Below, one piece after another: positions 5,178 to 6,674 of a stretch of 6,674 nucleotides of DNA; the stretch's first letter is position 1, and every line of letters starts with the position of its first letter. Origin of the DNA: an uncultured Collinsella sp. (GTDB lineage: Bacteria > Actinomycetota > Coriobacteriia > Coriobacteriales > Coriobacteriaceae). Made by a program: the position numbers and the translations under genes. The notes under the pieces are model-generated. The model did no database searches. It was given only the letters and a program-made list of their open reading frames with translations, and was not told the origin of the DNA. The stretch lies in NCBI GenBank assembly GCA_902489855.1, contig CABUBS010000116.1:1-6674 (forward strand), read 5' to 3'.

Positions 5178-6674
5178 CGATGAGGAAAAAGACCAGGTAC
5201 GCGCTGCGTCTGACCTGGTTGCCATCGTGCAGGAAACGGTCGAGCTCAAGCCTCGCGGCCATGAGTTTTGGGGATGCTGCCCCTTCCATGGCGAGAAGAC
5301 ACCGTCCTTCCACATTATCCCCGCCACGCAGGTGTGGCATTGCTTTGGCTGCGGCGAGGGTGGCGACGTCTTCACGTATATCATGAAGCGCGAGAACCTG
5401 AGCTTTCCCGAGTCAATCCGTTACTTGGCCGATCGCGCGGGTATTGAGCTGCATGACACCGGAGATCGCCGCGAGCGCGGCACCAAGCGTGCCCGCATCT
5501 ACGATCTGTGCGCCGAGACGGCCCAGTTCTACCACACCATGCTTATGCGCGGTAAGGACGGCCGTCCGCGCGAGTATTTTGCCAGCCGCGGCATGGGCGG
5601 CGACGTCTGCCGCCGCTACTGCCTGGGCTTTGCGCCGGGCCGCAATGCGCTGGTGACGCACCTGTCCCAGGCGGGTTTTACCCCGCAGGAGATGATCGAT
5701 GCCAACGTTGCCGTGAGCCGCGGACGCGGGCAACTAGCCGACCGCTTTTACGACCGCGTGATGTTTCCCATCTTTGACGAGCAAGGGCATAACATCGCCT
5801 TTGGCGGTCGCATCATGGGTGACGGCCAGCCTAAGTATCTCAACACCTCCGAGACGAGCGTGTTCCATAAAAAGCGAAACCTCTACGGTTTTAATTGGGC
5901 CAAGGAGTTTATCGTCGCGCAGGATACCGCCATTGTTGTAGAGGGCTATACCGATTGCATCGCCTGCTGGGAAGCAGGGATTAAAAACGTCGTTGCCACG
6001 CTAGGCACCGCGCTCACTGAGCATCACGTCAAGACGCTCACCCGCTTTGCCAAGCGTATCGTGTATATGTTCGATGGCGATGCCGCCGGTCAAAAAGCCG
6101 CCCGCCGCGCGATTCAGTTTATCGAGCAGGACTCGATGGACCTGCGCTGTGTGGTGCTGCCCGACGGCAACGACCCCATGGAGTTCATCACGGCGCATGG
6201 CGGCGAGGAACTGCAGGCACGCATCGATGCGGCCGAGCCCCTCATGGACTTTGTCTACCGTTCACTGCAGGAGTCGAGCGATGTCACTACGCCGGGCGGT
6301 CGTGCCAAGGCGCTGGAGGATGCGCTGACGCTTATCTATCCGCTGCGCGACAGCTATATGATCGACACGTACTTTATCCAGATTGCCGACCTGCTTGGTT
6401 TGGACCTGGAGACCGTGCGCGCGAGCTCGGGCCGCGTGTTTCGCGACGTTGCCAAGCGCGAAGATGCGGAGCGCCGCCGCGAGCAGAACTATGAGCGCCA
6501 GCGGGCGCAGGCCGAGCGCTCTGGAAATGCGGGCGGCCGGGCGTCTGGTTCGCAGGGGGCGTCCCGCGGTGCTTGGGCGTCAGGCGCCACGCCGCCGGTG
6601 TCTGCGGCGGTCGAGGAGGAACCGTACGACTATGTGCCGCTCGAGGCATACGGGGCCGCGCCGGTCGGCGCTCC
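5170..6674 (+). CDS. dnaG: DNA primase DnaG, 3'-truncated
   Basis: DnaG makes the short RNA primers for replication with the DnaB helicase. The frame is open from GTG at 5170 to the window end (501 full codons), with no stop. The N-terminus reads ISDEEKDQVRAASDLVAIV, the usual primase opening. The zinc-binding domain has ligands Cys37, His40, Cys58 and Cys61 (CPFH and CFGC). The RNA polymerase core includes DRVMFPIFDEQGHNIAFGGR (194-213) and KYLNTSETSVFHKKRNLYGF (222-241). The Toprim metal-binding residues are Glu258 (EGYTD), Asp302 and Asp304 (DGD), with LPDGNDP (330-336) following. From about 430 a charged helix and then a Gly/Ala/Ser-rich linker with degenerate hexapeptide repeats begin; the helicase-binding C-terminal domain should lie beyond the window. 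The start overlaps ribF by 8 bases. Placement after ribF is unusual, since dnaG is classically linked to rpsU or rpoD. Confidence 0.97.
   Translation, partial: MISDEEKDQVRAASDLVAIVQETVELKPRGHEFWGCCPFHGEKTPSFHIIPATQVWHCFGCGEGGDVFTYIMKRENLSFPESIRYLADRAGIELHDTGDRRERGTKRARIYDLCAETAQFYHTMLMRGKDGRPREYFASRGMGGDVCRRYCLGFAPGRNALVTHLSQAGFTPQEMIDANVAVSRGRGQLADRFYDRVMFPIFDEQGHNIAFGGRIMGDGQPKYLNTSETSVFHKKRNLYGFNWAKEFIVAQDTAIVVEGYTDCIACWEAGIKNVVATLGTALTEHHVKTLTRFAKRIVYMFDGDAAGQKAARRAIQFIEQDSMDLRCVVLPDGNDPMEFITAHGGEELQARIDAAEPLMDFVYRSLQESSDVTTPGGRAKALEDALTLIYPLRDSYMIDTYFIQIADLLGLDLETVRASSGRVFRDVAKREDAERRREQNYERQRAQAERSGNAGGRASGSQGASRGAWASGATPPVSAAVEEEPYDYVPLEAYGAAPVGA
6539..6592 (+). repeat. Degenerate 18-bp tandem repeat in the dnaG linker
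   Basis: GGGCGTC occurs at 6539, 6557 and 6575, exactly 18 bases apart, heading three imperfect 18-base units. In frame they encode three six-residue units: RASGSQ, GASRGA and WASGAT (DnaG residues 457-474). Only the first seven bases are identical between all units, so this is an old or weak duplication. It lies between the Toprim core and the expected C-terminal domain, where length variation should be tolerated. Confidence 0.5.

Larger units (their letters stand above)
1..6674 (+). other. Probable single operon infB-rbfA-nrnA-truB-ribF-dnaG
   Basis: All six genes run in the same direction. Junctions are 11 bases (infB/rbfA), an 8-base overlap (rbfA/nrnA), 15 bases (nrnA/truB), a 4-base overlap (truB/ribF) and an 8-base overlap (ribF/dnaG). 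No junction has room for a standard promoter plus leader, and no hairpin with a T-tract was found at any of them. Cotranscription from a promoter upstream of the window is therefore likely. Internal promoters inside coding sequence cannot be excluded by reading alone. Confidence 0.75.

Noticed and set aside
5180..5386. A 68-codon frame starting with ATG at 5180, just after ribF.
   Set aside because: It is out of frame with the conserved primase zinc-finger domain, which reads from GTG at 5170.

Overview
This is a gene-dense, GC-rich stretch with all genes on the + strand. It carries six housekeeping genes in a row, each nearly touching or overlapping the next: infB (5' end missing), rbfA, nrnA (DHH/DHHA1), truB, ribF and dnaG (3' end missing). 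The GC-rich third codon positions, the gene order with a DHH phosphoesterase between rbfA and truB, and the character of the IF2 and primase sequences suggest a high-GC Gram-positive. My best guess is an actinobacterium of the class Coriobacteriia, close to Collinsella. That placement rests on remembered sequence character, not on a search.

Layout. Positions 1-1767 hold the C-terminal 588 residues of translation initiation factor IF2. After 11 bases, rbfA (1779-2189) encodes a 30S maturation factor. Its last 8 bases overlap nrnA (2182-3225), a nanoRNase/pAp phosphatase-type DHH protein. After the longest gap in the window (15 bases), truB (3241-4173) encodes the tRNA U55 pseudouridine synthase. 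It overlaps ribF (4170-5177; riboflavin kinase/FAD synthetase) by 4 bases in an ATGA junction. ribF overlaps dnaG (5170-6674, running off the end; DNA primase) by 8 bases, with dnaG starting at GTG. No stretch over 15 bases lacks a gene, and I see no RNA gene, mobile element, CRISPR array or convincing terminator.

How the genes work together. The first part is the widespread infB-rbfA-(nrnA)-truB-ribF block: translation initiation, small-subunit maturation, RNA turnover, tRNA modification and flavin cofactor synthesis. The tight spacing implies one transcript with translational coupling and a promoter upstream of the window, probably before nusA or rimP. The distinctive feature is dnaG fused to the end of this block, where rpsO/pnp is commonly found in other bacteria.

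I found no undescribed biological system here. The points worth a second look are the dnaG linkage, an Ala for the usual His in the IF2 switch I motif, an altered S-S-T motif in the RibF adenylyltransferase module, and a degenerate 18-bp tandem repeat in the DnaG linker.
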